Counted from the first letter of the stretch, positions 48,057 to 57,155 are shown. The stretch is DNA of 64,000 nt from Olsenella massiliensis (GCF_001457795.1 NZ_LN898210.1:62001-126000), one strand, 5' to 3'. The notes: a model not told the origin generated them from the letters alone. Program-made: numbers and translations.

Positions 48057-49034
48057 CTAGTCGCGCCGCGCGGCCCTCTCGCCATAGATGCGCATGACCT
48101 CAAGCTCCCACTGGCGCCGACTCGCCTTGACCTCGGTGTCCAGGATGAGCCCGCAGGCAAAAAGGAGGGCGGCAAAGCCGGCGAACGCCACGGCGAGGAT
48201 GGCGGTGGGAAAGCGCGCGACTAGGTGCGTGCGCTGGAACTCGGCGATGACGGGCACGCCTAGGCAGAGGCTGACCACCAAGGACAGCAGCGACAGCAGC
48301 GAGAAGAAGCCCAGTGGCTTGTAGTCCTTGAACAGCCTGCCGATCATGCCGAGCACCTTCGCCCCGTCCGAGAAGGTGTCGAGCTTTGAGGTGGAGCCCT
48401 CGGGACGGTCGCGATACGCGATGGGCACCTGCTCGATGCGCCAGCGCTTGTCCACGGCATGGATGGAGAGCTCGGTCTCTATCTCGAAGCCGGGCGAGAG
48501 CACGGGCAGCGTCTTGGCGAACTCGCGGGAGAGGGCCCGATAGCCGGTCATCACGTCCGAGAACTGGAAGTGGTACAGAAGGCCGATGAGCCAGCGGACG
48601 AGGTCGTTGCCAAAGCCGTGGAAGGCCCGGTCGTTCTCCTTGCCGTAGGTGCCGTTCGAGAGACGGTCGCCCACCACGTGGTCCGCCGCGCCGCTGAGGA
48701 TGGGCTCGATAAGACGGCAGGCCGCCTCGGCGGGATAGGTGTCGTCGCCGTCCACCAAGAGGTAGCAGTCGGCGTCGATGTCACGAAGCATCTGCCGCAC
48801 GACGTTGCCCTTGCCCTGACGCGTCTCGCTGCGCACGAGGGCGCCGTGCGCGCGGGCGATGGACGCCGTGTCGTCGGAGGAGTTGTTGTCGTACACCCAG
48901 ACGTCGGCGTCCGGGAGGGCGCGCCTGAAGTCGTCGACGACCTTGCCCACCGTGAGGGCCTCGTTGTAGCAGGGAATGAGCACGGCGACGCGCGACGGGG
49001 CGTCGGCCTCCTGCGCCTGGAGCGTCTGGTTCAT
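48057..49034 (-). CDS. Family 2 glycosyltransferase (dolichol-phosphate mannosyltransferase-like)
   Basis: This 325-residue GT-A enzyme has VAVLIPCYNEALTVGKVV at the N-terminus, YDNNSSDDT, and the metal-binding LLVDGDDTYPAE (about residue 95). Two membrane helices sit near residues 240-300, as in polyprenyl-phosphate sugar transferases. It probably moves a sugar from a nucleotide donor to a lipid carrier or a cell-envelope glycan. The donor is unknown. AAAGGA lies about 10 bases before the ATG. Confidence 0.88.
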   Translation of the reverse strand: MNQTLQAQEADAPSRVAVLIPCYNEALTVGKVVDDFRRALPDADVWVYDNNSSDDTASIARAHGALVRSETRQGKGNVVRQMLRDIDADCYLLVDGDDTYPAEAACRLIEPILSGAADHVVGDRLSNGTYGKENDRAFHGFGNDLVRWLIGLLYHFQFSDVMTGYRALSREFAKTLPVLSPGFEIETELSIHAVDKRWRIEQVPIAYRDRPEGSTSKLDTFSDGAKVLGMIGRLFKDYKPLGFFSLLSLLSLVVSLCLGVPVIAEFQRTHLVARFPTAILAVAFAGFAALLFACGLILDTEVKASRRQWELEVMRIYGERAARRD

Positions 49035-49326
49035 GGATGGGCCGTCCTTTGCGACGTAGACGTCGGTCGTACGGGCGCCGATGCGGCGGGCAGACCGTCC
49101 GTCCGTGAGGGGCATCGGCCTTCGATTCTAGCAAAGAACGGCGAGATGGTCCCAGGCAGGCGGCGAGGCGCGGCCTCACCCGCGCCGGCCCCGGCGTCAA
49201 GCGCCTCTACGGACGGGCGCAGTGGTGTAGACTAACCTGCGGTATGAACCGAACGAGGCGGACGGCCCCGCGCCCGGGCGCGCGGGCGACGGGATCGTCG
49301 CGTTCTTGAGGAGAGGGTAGCTGCGC
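49035..49326. other. Promoter space between the glycosyltransferase and thrS
   Basis: This divergent intergenic region has TAGACT (49228-49233) as a possible thrS -10. I see no T-box-like leader and no gene. Confidence 0.3.
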
Positions 49327-51093
49327 ATGAAGGCACTGTTCAACGACGGCCATGTCGAAGAGGTCCCCACGGACCAGGAGCTGCACGTCATCCGTCACTC
49401 TGCGGCACACATCCTTGCCCAGGCAGTACGGCGCCTGTATCCGCAGGCGGACTTTGCCTTTGGCCCCGCCACCGACAACGGCTTCTACTATGACATCGAC
49501 CTTCCCGAGGGTCAGAGAATCTCGGAGGAGGACCTCCCGGCCATCGAGGCCGAGATGCGCAGGATCTGCAAGGAGAACCTCAGGTTCGAGACGTATGAGC
49601 TTCCGCGCGAGCAGGCCGTCGAGCACATGCGCGAGCGCGGCGAGAAGTACAAGGTCGAGCACATCGGCGACCTGCCCGACGACGCCCGCATCACCTTCTA
49701 CCGGCAGGGCGAGTACGTCGACATGTGCGTCGGCCCCCACCTCACGTACACGAAGGGGCTCAAGGCCTTCAAGCTCACGGGCGTCTCGGGCGCCTACTGG
49801 AAGGGCGACAAGGACAACAAGATGCTCACGCGCGTGAACGGCGTGGCCTTCCGCAGCAAGGAGGAGCTTGCCGAGCATGAGCGTCTGCTTGCCGAGGCCG
49901 AGAGGCGCGACCACCGCAAGATCGGGCGCGAGATGGAGCTCTTCATGATGAGCGACGCCGGCCCGGGCTTTCCGTTCTGGCTCCCCAACGGCATGCGCGT
50001 CAAGAACGCCCTCATGCAGTACTGGCAGCAGATGCAGGACGCCTACGGGTACGAGCAGGTGCAGACGCCCATCATCCTCTCGCGCAAGCTGTGGGAGACC
50101 TCGGGCCACTGGGACCACTACAAGGACAACATGTACACCACGCTCATCGACGACGAGGACTTTGCCGTCAAGCCGATGAACTGCCCCGGTGCGTGCCTCA
50201 TCTACAAGAGCCGCCCGCGCAGCTATCGCGACCTGCCTCTCAAGCTTGCCGAGGCGGGGCTGGACCATCGCCATGAGCTCAAGGGGGCGCTCCACGGCCT
50301 CTTCCGCGTGCGCGAGTTCACCCAGGACGACGCCCATCTCTTCATCCGTCCCGATCAGATCACCGAGCAGGTCACGGACGTCGCCCACCTCATCACGGCC
50401 TACTACGCGCAGTTTGGCTTCCCCTACAAGGTGGAGCTCTCCACGCGCCCCGACGACTCCATGGGCGCCGACGAGGACTGGGAGCGTGCCGAGCAGGGCC
50501 TCAAGGACGCGCTCGAGTCCATGGGCGTCGCCTACACCCTCAATCCCGGCGACGGCGCCTTCTACGGCCCCAAGATCGACTTCCACCTGCAGGACTGCCT
50601 GGGGCGCACCTGGCAGTGCGGCACCATCCAGCTCGACTTCCAGCTGCCCCAGAACTTCGAGCTCGAGTACACCGCCTCGGACGGCTCCAAGCAGCGGCCC
50701 ATCATGATTCATCGTGCCGGCTTCGGGTCGTTCGAGCGCTTCTGCGGCATGCTCATCGAGCAGTACGAGGGCAAGTTCCCCACCTGGCTCAGCCCCTGCC
50801 AGGTCAAGGTGCTGCCCGTCTCGGAAAAGAGCCGCGCCTACGCCCACGAGGTGGGCGAGCGCCTGCGAGACGCGGGCGTGCGCGTCAAGGTGGATGACCG
50901 CGACGAGAAGATCGGCTACAAGATTCGCGAGGCGCGCTCCCTCGACCGCGTTCCCTACATGCTCGTCCTGGGCGAGAGGGAGGTCCAGGCGGGCAACGTC
51001 TCGGTGCGCGACCGCTCCGGCGAGACCGTCGCGCGCGACCTCGACGACTTTCTTGCCGACCTCCTCGCCGAGATCGCCGAGAGACGCGGCTAG
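49327..51093 (+). CDS. thrS: Threonyl-tRNA synthetase without TGS domain
   Basis: This 588-residue class II synthetase charges tRNA-Thr. Zinc ligands are visible in MNCPGACL (Cys), TQDDAHLF (His) and MIHRAGFGS (His), and motif 2 is HRHELKGALHG. Unlike the usual 640-residue enzyme, the TGS domain of about 60 residues is missing: only about 20 residues precede IRHSAAHILAQA, where the editing domain begins. The editing and anticodon domains look complete. The start has GAGGAGAGGG upstream and no extension is possible that adds TGS-like sequence. Confidence 0.94.
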   Translation: MKALFNDGHVEEVPTDQELHVIRHSAAHILAQAVRRLYPQADFAFGPATDNGFYYDIDLPEGQRISEEDLPAIEAEMRRICKENLRFETYELPREQAVEHMRERGEKYKVEHIGDLPDDARITFYRQGEYVDMCVGPHLTYTKGLKAFKLTGVSGAYWKGDKDNKMLTRVNGVAFRSKEELAEHERLLAEAERRDHRKIGREMELFMMSDAGPGFPFWLPNGMRVKNALMQYWQQMQDAYGYEQVQTPIILSRKLWETSGHWDHYKDNMYTTLIDDEDFAVKPMNCPGACLIYKSRPRSYRDLPLKLAEAGLDHRHELKGALHGLFRVREFTQDDAHLFIRPDQITEQVTDVAHLITAYYAQFGFPYKVELSTRPDDSMGADEDWERAEQGLKDALESMGVAYTLNPGDGAFYGPKIDFHLQDCLGRTWQCGTIQLDFQLPQNFELEYTASDGSKQRPIMIHRAGFGSFERFCGMLIEQYEGKFPTWLSPCQVKVLPVSEKSRAYAHEVGERLRDAGVRVKVDDRDEKIGYKIREARSLDRVPYMLVLGEREVQAGNVSVRDRSGETVARDLDDFLADLLAEIAERRG

Positions 51094-51102
51094 GACCTGG
51101 GC

Positions 51103-51732
51103 GTGTCTCGCGGCGCGCGTACGTCTTGGCCCCAGGCGCTCGTCGTCGCCGACGAGGAGCTGCGGGCGGCCCTTGCCTCGGTCCCTGACCTTGAGCTGAC
51201 CAGCCCGCTCGGGGGCGTCCCCATCGTCTGCCGGGACGTCAGGGCGCGCGCGACGGCCGCTCGGCGACGCGGGGCCCTCCTGGCCTGCGACCTCACCTTG
51301 TGCGCGGGCGCCTGCCCGGCCCTGAGGCTGGGGGCCTCTCTTGCCTGGGTGGGCCTGGGGACGGGGGAGAGCCTGCTGTGGGCGTGCCATGACGCGCTGG
51401 GCGTGCTGTCCCCCCTGCTCCGTGCCCGTTCTGCCGACGAGGTCGAAAGGCGCGCGCTCGGCGCCAGGGAGGGGCGCTGGCGTGCCTCATCGGACGCGGC
51501 CCAGGTGGTGGCACGCTACCTTGCCTGTCATCCCGCCGTGTCGTGCCTGCGCTACCCGGGGCTTCGAGATGACCCCTCGTTCGAGACGGCCGCCCGCACG
51601 CTCATGGGCGGATTTGGCCCCCTCATCGACTGGAGAGACGCCCCTCGAGGCCCCTGGCGACGGCTCGTCTGCGACGAACGGGACCCATACGAGCAGGTCA
51701 TGGCCCTGGAGGCGCAGCTTTCCCGCAGATGA
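51103..51732 (+). CDS. PLP-enzyme-like protein of the Cys/Met metabolism family, truncated fold
   Basis: This 209-residue protein resembles the C-terminal half of cystathionine gamma-synthase/lyase enzymes: AAQVVARYLACHPAVSCLRY followed by PGL matches the family's (L)KVAEFL..HP.V..V.YPGL, and ARTLMGGFGPLIDW matches the GFGG.. strand. Upstream, LLACDLTLCAGA occupies the place of the ..D..HS.TK.. strand, but there is no lysine to bind PLP and the N-terminal domain is absent. It starts at a GTG 9 bases after thrS with a weak ribosome site. It may be a noncatalytic relative or a relic. Function unknown. Confidence 0.6.
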   Translation: MSRGARTSWPQALVVADEELRAALASVPDLELTSPLGGVPIVCRDVRARATAARRRGALLACDLTLCAGACPALRLGASLAWVGLGTGESLLWACHDALGVLSPLLRARSADEVERRALGAREGRWRASSDAAQVVARYLACHPAVSCLRYPGLRDDPSFETAARTLMGGFGPLIDWRDAPRGPWRRLVCDERDPYEQVMALEAQLSRR

Positions 51733-51813
51733 CCTGCCATTTGCCGACGGCTTGGGCGGCGGACCTTTTGGGTATCCTGAAGGTACCCGGATTCCACCGT
51801 AAGGAGGCTCGTC

Positions 51814-52431
51814 ATGTCCAGCGCACACCTTGTCCGACGGATCGTCACCGGCATGCTCGCCGCCACGCTGGCCCTGCTCGTGAGCTTCTCGCTGGGCGCC
51901 TGCCAGCAGAACGATGAGAAGGTCATTCGCGAGGGAGCTACGCAGGTCCTTGAGGCGTTTAAGAACCCCACGAAAGAGAACCTCTCTCCCTACCTGGGGG
52001 ACATGGACGACGAGACCTCGCAGATGCTTGACTCCTACGGCATTGACATCTATGAGTTCCTCGGCCATGCCTTCAAGCACTTTGACTACAGCATCGGCGA
52101 GATCAAGGTGAACGGCGACAAGGCCACGGTGGACATCACCGCCAAGAACGCCAACCTCGACAGCGCCATCGAGGTCGCCTCCCAGAAGTTCGAGGAGGAG
52201 GTCACTCAGGACGAGATCATCTCGCTCTATTCGGACGGTGGCGAGAAGGCCGTCATGCAGAAGTTCTTCACCTATGCCTACCAGGCTTTGGACGACTCTA
52301 CGGACATCAAGGAGTCCAGCGCGACCCTCGACTTCACCAAGACGGACGGTGAGTGGGAGGTGGACGACTCCTCCATGGAGGACTTCCTGAGCACGGTCTA
52401 CGGCGGCGCGGACTTCTCGGGCATGGAGTAG
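51814..52431 (+). CDS. Lipoprotein of unknown function
   Basis: This 205-residue secreted lipoprotein has a signal peptide with lipobox SLGAC (cysteine at about residue 30) and an acidic, mostly alpha/beta mature domain. AAGGAGG lies 7 bases before the ATG. The mature part resembles small, uncharacterised actinobacterial lipoproteins with a domain of the DUF5105 kind; I am not sure of the family. It is alone between the PLP-like gene and the convergent folA. Confidence 0.8.
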   Translation: MSSAHLVRRIVTGMLAATLALLVSFSLGACQQNDEKVIREGATQVLEAFKNPTKENLSPYLGDMDDETSQMLDSYGIDIYEFLGHAFKHFDYSIGEIKVNGDKATVDITAKNANLDSAIEVASQKFEEEVTQDEIISLYSDGGEKAVMQKFFTYAYQALDDSTDIKESSATLDFTKTDGEWEVDDSSMEDFLSTVYGGADFSGME

Positions 52432-52498
52432 GCTCACCCCCGTGGTCATCCTGACGTCTCGCGCGTCATCGCAGCGTCGGGACGGGCGTGACACAGCA

Positions 52499-52532
52499 GA
52501 GGGGGGCGCCGGCATGTGCCGGTGCCCCCTCG
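52499..52532. terminator. GC hairpin between the lipoprotein gene and folA
   Basis: GAGGGGGGCGCCGGCA and TGCCGGTGCCCCCTC pair almost fully around two bases. There is no T-run. It lies between convergent genes. Confidence 0.6.
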
Positions 52533-52578
52533 TCGTCGAGCGCTTCGGTGCGTCCGGTGCGGGCGAGGGATATCCAGA

Positions 52579-53127
52579 TCAGCTGGTCAGGCGTACGTAG
52601 CTTCGATACTCAAACGGCACCCCGTCATCCGTGACGCCGCCCTCGTCCGTCCGCTCAAGTCGCCACCGGGGGTCCTCGTCCAGCCGAGGAAAGTAGGCGT
52701 CTGCGGGCAGCAGGACGTCGTTCATGGTCACGACGGCGCGCGAGCAGAGCGGCAGCAGCCTGCGGTACACGCTCGCCCCCCCGATGAGCCACACGCGGTC
52801 GGGATCTTCCGACGAGAGCGCCGCGAGCGCGTCGTCAGTCGTGTTGTAGACTTCGTAGCCGCCAACCCGGGCGCCTGGGGTCCCCTCCTGCGGCCTGCCC
52901 GCTCGCGGGAAGCCCGTACGCTCGTAGGTCGCGTCATGCGTGAGGATGACGTTTCTGCGCCCCTTGAGGGGACCACCGGGGAGGCTCTCAAAGGTCGCGC
53001 GCCCCATGAGGACGACGCCGCAGCTGGTCATGCGCACAAAGTGGCGCATGTCCTCACGGTTGCGCACGAGCAGGCGTCCCTTGAGGCCAATGCCCCAGTC
53101 GCGCGTGACGGAAACGATGGCGTTCAT
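52579..53127 (-). CDS. folA: Dihydrofolate reductase
   Basis: This 182-residue enzyme reduces dihydrofolate to THF with NADPH. It has MNAIVSVTRDWGIGLKGRLL at the N-terminus, MGRATFESLPG (NADPH loop, about residue 41) and VWLIGGASVYRRLLP. The usual LPW after the GxxG loop is LLV here. GAGGGG lies upstream of the ATG. It lies immediately downstream of thyA in the same direction, the standard pairing for dTMP synthesis. Confidence 0.93.
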   Translation of the reverse strand: MNAIVSVTRDWGIGLKGRLLVRNREDMRHFVRMTSCGVVLMGRATFESLPGGPLKGRRNVILTHDATYERTGFPRAGRPQEGTPGARVGGYEVYNTTDDALAALSSEDPDRVWLIGGASVYRRLLPLCSRAVVTMNDVLLPADAYFPRLDEDPRWRLERTDEGGVTDDGVPFEYRSYVRLTS

Positions 53128-53153
53128 GGCATGCGCCCCTCTCGTGCCGTCAC

Positions 53154-54002
53154 TCAGACGGCTATGGGGATGTCCCTCACCTGGGGGCCGTGCTCGTAGC
53201 CCTCGACGATGAGGTCGTCGGTGGTGAAGGCGTAGAAGTCCGTGACGGCAGGGTTGAGCGACACGCGCGGGGCGGGGTGCTGGGGCCTGCTGATGAGCTC
53301 GCGGACGATGCCGACGTGGCGGTCGTAGATGTGGGCGTCCGCGATCATGTGCACCAGCTCGCCGGCCACCATCCCCGACGACTGCGCGACCATCATCAGG
53401 AGGATGGCATATTGGCAGACGTTCCAGTTGTTGGCCGCGAGCACGTCTTGGCTGCGCTGCACGAGCAGAAGGTTGAGCGTGAGACGCTCGTCACCGGCGG
53501 CGTGCGTGACGTTATAGACTGCGTTGTACGCGCAGGGGTAGAGGTGCATCTGGGAAAGGTCGTGCACGTTGTAGAGGTTCGTCATGATGCGGCGGGAGTA
53601 CGGGTCGTCACGCAGGTCCTTGAGGACGCGGTCCATCTGGTCAAAGTCACCGTCGGCGTAGTGCGAGACCTGTCCCACCTGATAGCCGTAGGCCTTGCCG
53701 ATTGACCCGTCCGCGTCGGCCCACTCGTCCCAGATGTGAGGGGCGAGGTCATGGACGTTGCTTGACTTTCGCTGGTAGATCCAGAGGACCTCGTCCATGC
53801 AGCTCTTGAGCGCCGTGCGCCTGAGCGTGAGGGCGGGAAACTCCTCGCGCAGGTCATAGCGATTGCAGACGCCAAAGCGCTTGATGGTGTAGGCGGGGCT
53901 GCCGTCCGCCCAGTGCGGACGCACCCGCTCGCCCTGCGTGGTGGTGCCATGCTCGATGATGTCCGCGCACATGCGGACGAAGGTCTCGTCTGCCTTGCTC
54001 AT
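53154..54002 (-). CDS. thyA: Thymidylate synthase
   Basis: This 282-residue enzyme methylates dUMP to dTMP with methylene-THF. The nucleophile cysteine is in MHLYPCAYNAVYNV, and the folate/dUMP region is QRSQDVLAANNWNVCQYAIL. In the common enzyme the cysteine is followed by histidine; here PCAYN has alanine, as in the phage phi3T/Bacillus-type branch. AGGAGG lies upstream of the ATG. With folA directly downstream (26 bases) the pair forms a cycle in which thyA makes dihydrofolate and folA reduces it. Confidence 0.93.
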   Translation of the reverse strand: MSKADETFVRMCADIIEHGTTTQGERVRPHWADGSPAYTIKRFGVCNRYDLREEFPALTLRRTALKSCMDEVLWIYQRKSSNVHDLAPHIWDEWADADGSIGKAYGYQVGQVSHYADGDFDQMDRVLKDLRDDPYSRRIMTNLYNVHDLSQMHLYPCAYNAVYNVTHAAGDERLTLNLLLVQRSQDVLAANNWNVCQYAILLMMVAQSSGMVAGELVHMIADAHIYDRHVGIVRELISRPQHPAPRVSLNPAVTDFYAFTTDDLIVEGYEHGPQVRDIPIAV

Positions 54003-54096
54003 GCGTCGCTCTGCCTCCTGATGCGGTGGGGCTGGTGCGGAAGGGGTCGCCCGTCGTGTGCGAGGGGTCGTGCCGCCCTCGTCGTCGCGACGTCCG

Positions 54097-54429
54097 CTAG
54101 GCGTCCAGACGCCAGGATTCGCCCCCGTGCTCGTACGTGTCGTGGCGGCCGTCGTACCTGCCGTATACGTCGAATTCCTCGAACTCCCCGTCAAAGGGGT
54201 CGGGCTCATAGGAGTCCCAGAGGTGGACGTCAGGGACGTAATACTCCTCCACGTAGCGCTCAACGAGGCGCTCAACGGGCTGAGCGAGCATCACGGACAT
54301 GCCGATGAGCAGCAAAGAGACGATGGCGGCGACGATGTAGGCGGTGCTGCCCGAGTTGGCGTTGTCAGGCGACGTCGTGGCGGAGGCGGTCTCGATGACG
54401 GGGCCAGGCGTGTTCGCGTTGGTGTCCAT
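54097..54429 (-). CDS. Small single-pass membrane protein
   Basis: This 110-residue protein has a Thr/Ala-rich N-terminus, one membrane helix (about residues 31-48, STAYIVAAIVSLLLIGMSVM) and an acidic, Tyr-rich tail (EEYYVPD, DGEFEEFDVYGRYDG). AGGAAG precedes the ATG. No family is recognised. It lies just upstream of thyA and may be co-transcribed. Confidence 0.7.
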   Translation of the reverse strand: MDTNANTPGPVIETASATTSPDNANSGSTAYIVAAIVSLLLIGMSVMLAQPVERLVERYVEEYYVPDVHLWDSYEPDPFDGEFEEFDVYGRYDGRHDTYEHGGESWRLDA

Positions 54430-54491
54430 GGGGGCTTCCTTTCGTGCGCGGTGACAGCTCCATGATAGACGAGATGCAATCAAGATGGCGG

Positions 54492-54938
54492 CTAGCGTCG
54501 CAGCTCCTCCCAATGCGTCTCAAGATGGGCGATGAGGCCGCGGTCGGCAGGCAGCCATGCCGGCTCCCAGAGCTCGTCTCGTGAGAGCCAGAGCAGGTCG
54601 GTGTGGACGAGGGCGCGCGGAGCGTCCCCCGGGGCAAGGCCGCAGGCAAAGCACGGCATGTACAGGCGGAAGTCCGGGTAGTCGAAGGTGACGACGTAGA
54701 CGGGCCTTGGGTCCGTCAGCTCGCAGGCGAGCTCCTCGCGAATCTCGCGTTGCAGGGCGTCCAGGTCAGACTCTCCCGGCTCAACCTTGCCGCCGGGAAA
54801 CTCCCACCCGCCCGCGAGCCTGCCGTCGCCGCGTCGCCCTGCCAGGACGCGCCCCTGGAAGAAGATGACGGCCGCCACCACGCGCAGCGTCTGTGGCCCT
54901 CCGTCCGGCGGGAGCGCCCTCTCGTCAGGCTCGCACAT
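54492..54938 (-). CDS. MutT-type NUDIX hydrolase, 8-oxo-dGTP sanitising
   Basis: This 148-residue enzyme has an intact NUDIX box, GGKVEPGESDLDALQREIRE then ELACEL (about residues 48-73), preceded by GGWEFPGGK, the MutT-type arrangement. It probably removes oxidised nucleotides; a CTP or other pyrophosphatase is possible. It ends 62 bases before the membrane gene at 54429 and is separated from the lipid kinase gene by 5 bases, so the genes are likely one operon. Confidence 0.87.
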   Translation of the reverse strand: MCEPDERALPPDGGPQTLRVVAAVIFFQGRVLAGRRGDGRLAGGWEFPGGKVEPGESDLDALQREIREELACELTDPRPVYVVTFDYPDFRLYMPCFACGLAPGDAPRALVHTDLLWLSRDELWEPAWLPADRGLIAHLETHWEELRR

Positions 54939-54943
54939 GGGGC

Positions 54944-55888
54944 CTACCTCGCGGCCGCAGACGTCGGGGCGGGCGCGTAGGAGCTCCCCCCGTCAACGAT
55001 GAGCCGGTTGCATCCGGGCAGCACGCGCGCCGTGAAGCCAAAGGTGCCGGTGCCGGGCGCGGCCTCGCCGTCCGCCTGGATGGGAAGGGGGTCGGCGGAG
55101 CGCACCGTGATGGCGCTGCCGCAGAGATGCTCAAGGTGAGGCCGGTCGAGCCTCTTGCCGGCCCGGTCAAGGAGGCCGGCGAACATGGGCCTGATGAGGC
55201 CGACCGTCTCGGTCGTCCGTATGATCATGAGGTCAAGCAGGCCGTCGTCCATGCGCGTATTGGGGATGAGCTCTATGCCGCCCTGCATCATGGCCGTGTT
55301 GCAGGCGACGCAGGCGATGCCGTCCCGCTCATACCGCACGCCGTCGCAGTCGATCGTGAAGTGCGTGACCTTGGGGTGCATGTTCGAGAGGACGGCGGCA
55401 AAGTAGGCCGCCTCGCCCATGTCGCGCTTGTTAGGCAGGGCGCTGCGCATGATCTGGGCGTCAAAGCCGATGCCCGCCATGATGGAGAAGCCGCGCTCAT
55501 GGTGTTGTCCGCCCTCGTCCTCCCAGCCGACCTGTCCCAGGTCCGTCGAGGCCCAGAGGCCGTCGTGGCAGGCTCGCGCGAGGGCCCGCGGCTCCATGGC
55601 GTTGCCCAGGTTGGTCACGAGGAGGTTGGCCGTTCCCGACGGAAACACGCAGACGGGCGTCGTGCAGCCCCTGAGCGCGTACAGAAGGCTCGCCACGGTG
55701 CCGTCCCCGCCCGACGCCACGACCACGTCAAAGTCGTCCGCGTCGGCGACGGCCTCGTCGGCCCCTCCCGTCTCGGGCAGGACCCGCAGCACGCATTCGT
55801 CGCGCTGCCTCACGAGGAAGCGCTCAAACTCGAAGATGGCGTCCGACCCAAAGCCGGACTGGCTGTTATGAACTATGAGGTAGCGCAC
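54944..55888 (-). CDS. Diacylglycerol kinase-family lipid kinase (second of two)
   Basis: This 314-residue protein has the family's RYLIVHNSQSGFGSDA start, the nucleotide motif VVASGGDGTVASLLYAL (about residue 65), VFPSGTANLLVTNLG near 92 and IMAGIGFDAQIM. GTG is the likely start, with GGAAGG about 11 bases upstream. It is a paralogue of the protein at 17207-18166 but is distant in sequence. The substrate lipid is unknown; the SGTANLL form is common in sphingosine/diacylglycerol kinase-like proteins. Confidence 0.87.
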   Translation of the reverse strand: MRYLIVHNSQSGFGSDAIFEFERFLVRQRDECVLRVLPETGGADEAVADADDFDVVVASGGDGTVASLLYALRGCTTPVCVFPSGTANLLVTNLGNAMEPRALARACHDGLWASTDLGQVGWEDEGGQHHERGFSIMAGIGFDAQIMRSALPNKRDMGEAAYFAAVLSNMHPKVTHFTIDCDGVRYERDGIACVACNTAMMQGGIELIPNTRMDDGLLDLMIIRTTETVGLIRPMFAGLLDRAGKRLDRPHLEHLCGSAITVRSADPLPIQADGEAAPGTGTFGFTARVLPGCNRLIVDGGSSYAPAPTSAAAR

Positions 55889-55925
55889 GCGAGGTTCGCC
55901 TTCCTTGTTATCATGATGGGTGCGA

Positions 55926-55956
55926 GGACCCTTCGGGCCCGCCGGAAGAAGGGTCC
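55926..55956. promoter_or_regulatory. Inverted repeat between divergent lipid kinase and rnd genes
   Basis: GGACCCTTC and GAAGGGTCC are perfect 9-bp arms 13 bases apart, in a 97-base divergent spacer. It could be a shared operator. Confidence 0.4.
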
Positions 55957-55985
55957 GTCTCGCCTTGATGGTACTCTTTTTTGAC

Positions 55986-57155
55986 ATGTCGAAAGCGAAT
56001 CGAGATCACGTGTACATTAGCGATGCAGCCAAGCTCACCCAGTTCTGCGAGCGTGCGGGCAGGTCTGGAGTCATTGCCGTTGACACCGAGTTCATCCGTG
56101 AGAAGACCTATCATCCCAAGCTCTGCCTCGTCCAGGTGGGGTTTGGGCGGGGTGACGCCTTCGAGGGCGCCTGCATAGACCCACTGCTGGTCACGGACCT
56201 CACGCCGCTCGTCTCGCTCTTGGGCGACCGGACGATCACGAAGGTCTTCCATGCCTGCTCGCAGGACCTCGAAGTCATCCAGGACTCCCTGGGCTGTGAG
56301 GTCGCCCCCGTGTTCGACACGCAGCTCGCCGCCGCGTTCCTGGGGCTTCGCCAGCAGATTGGCTACGGCGCCCTCGTGGAGGAGCTCTGCGGCGTCCGTC
56401 TGCCCAAGGCGGAGTCCCTCACCGACTGGTCGCGTCGCCCGCTTGACGACGAGCAGCTCAGCTATGCCGAGGACGACGTGAGGTTCCTGCCCGGCATCTA
56501 TGAGCTCATGATGGGGCGGCTCTCGCGCGAGGAGCGCCTGTCCTGGGTGATGCCCGAGATGGAGGAGCTCGCCGACCCCCGCCGCTACCGCCGCGACCCC
56601 CTGGACGCCTTCGTGCATCTCCGGCGCGCCTCGTCGCTCACGCGCCGTCAGCTCGCGGTGGCACGCGAGGTCTGCGCCTGGAGGGAACGAGAGGCGTCGC
56701 GACGCGACCTGCCGCGCAAGTGGGTGGCCTCCGACGAGCTGCTGCTGGAGGCGAGCAAGCGGGCGCCCCGCTCGGTGGAGCGCCTCCGCCGCATCCGCGG
56801 GGCGGAGTCGCTCGGGGAGCGTGACGCTGCGGCTCTCGTGGCGTCCGTCGCCCGGGGACTGGCCTGCGACCCCCAGGACTACCCCCAGAAGACCCGTCAC
56901 GAGCGTCCCAGCCAGGACATGGAGGGCGTCCTTGACCTCATGTACGCGACGCTGCGCATCGTCGCCGACCGTCAGGGCATCGCCCCGCAGCTCGTGGCCA
57001 CCAAGGACGACCTCATCGACTTTGCCTCCGGAAGGCGGGATGCGCGTCTCGCGGCGGCGGGATGGCGTCATGACCTGGTGGGAGGGCCGCTCTCCCGTCT
57101 GCTGGCGGGCGAGATGGGCCTGACGGTCAAGGACGGCCGCGTCGAGCTGCTCTAG
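55986..57155 (+). CDS. rnd: Ribonuclease D
   Basis: This 389-residue 3'-5' exoribonuclease trims tRNA and other RNA ends. The DEDD catalytic residues are visible in GVIAVDTEFIREK (Asp/Glu), FHACSQDLEVI and YAEDDVRFLPGIYE. An HRDC domain follows near residues 205-285. The ATG used has no Shine-Dalgarno sequence; TACTCT lies 12-17 bases upstream, so translation may be nearly leaderless. A start at 55968 (MVLFFD) is a weak alternative. Confidence 0.92.
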   Translation: MSKANRDHVYISDAAKLTQFCERAGRSGVIAVDTEFIREKTYHPKLCLVQVGFGRGDAFEGACIDPLLVTDLTPLVSLLGDRTITKVFHACSQDLEVIQDSLGCEVAPVFDTQLAAAFLGLRQQIGYGALVEELCGVRLPKAESLTDWSRRPLDDEQLSYAEDDVRFLPGIYELMMGRLSREERLSWVMPEMEELADPRRYRRDPLDAFVHLRRASSLTRRQLAVAREVCAWREREASRRDLPRKWVASDELLLEASKRAPRSVERLRRIRGAESLGERDAAALVASVARGLACDPQDYPQKTRHERPSQDMEGVLDLMYATLRIVADRQGIAPQLVATKDDLIDFASGRRDARLAAAGWRHDLVGGPLSRLLAGEMGLTVKDGRVELL

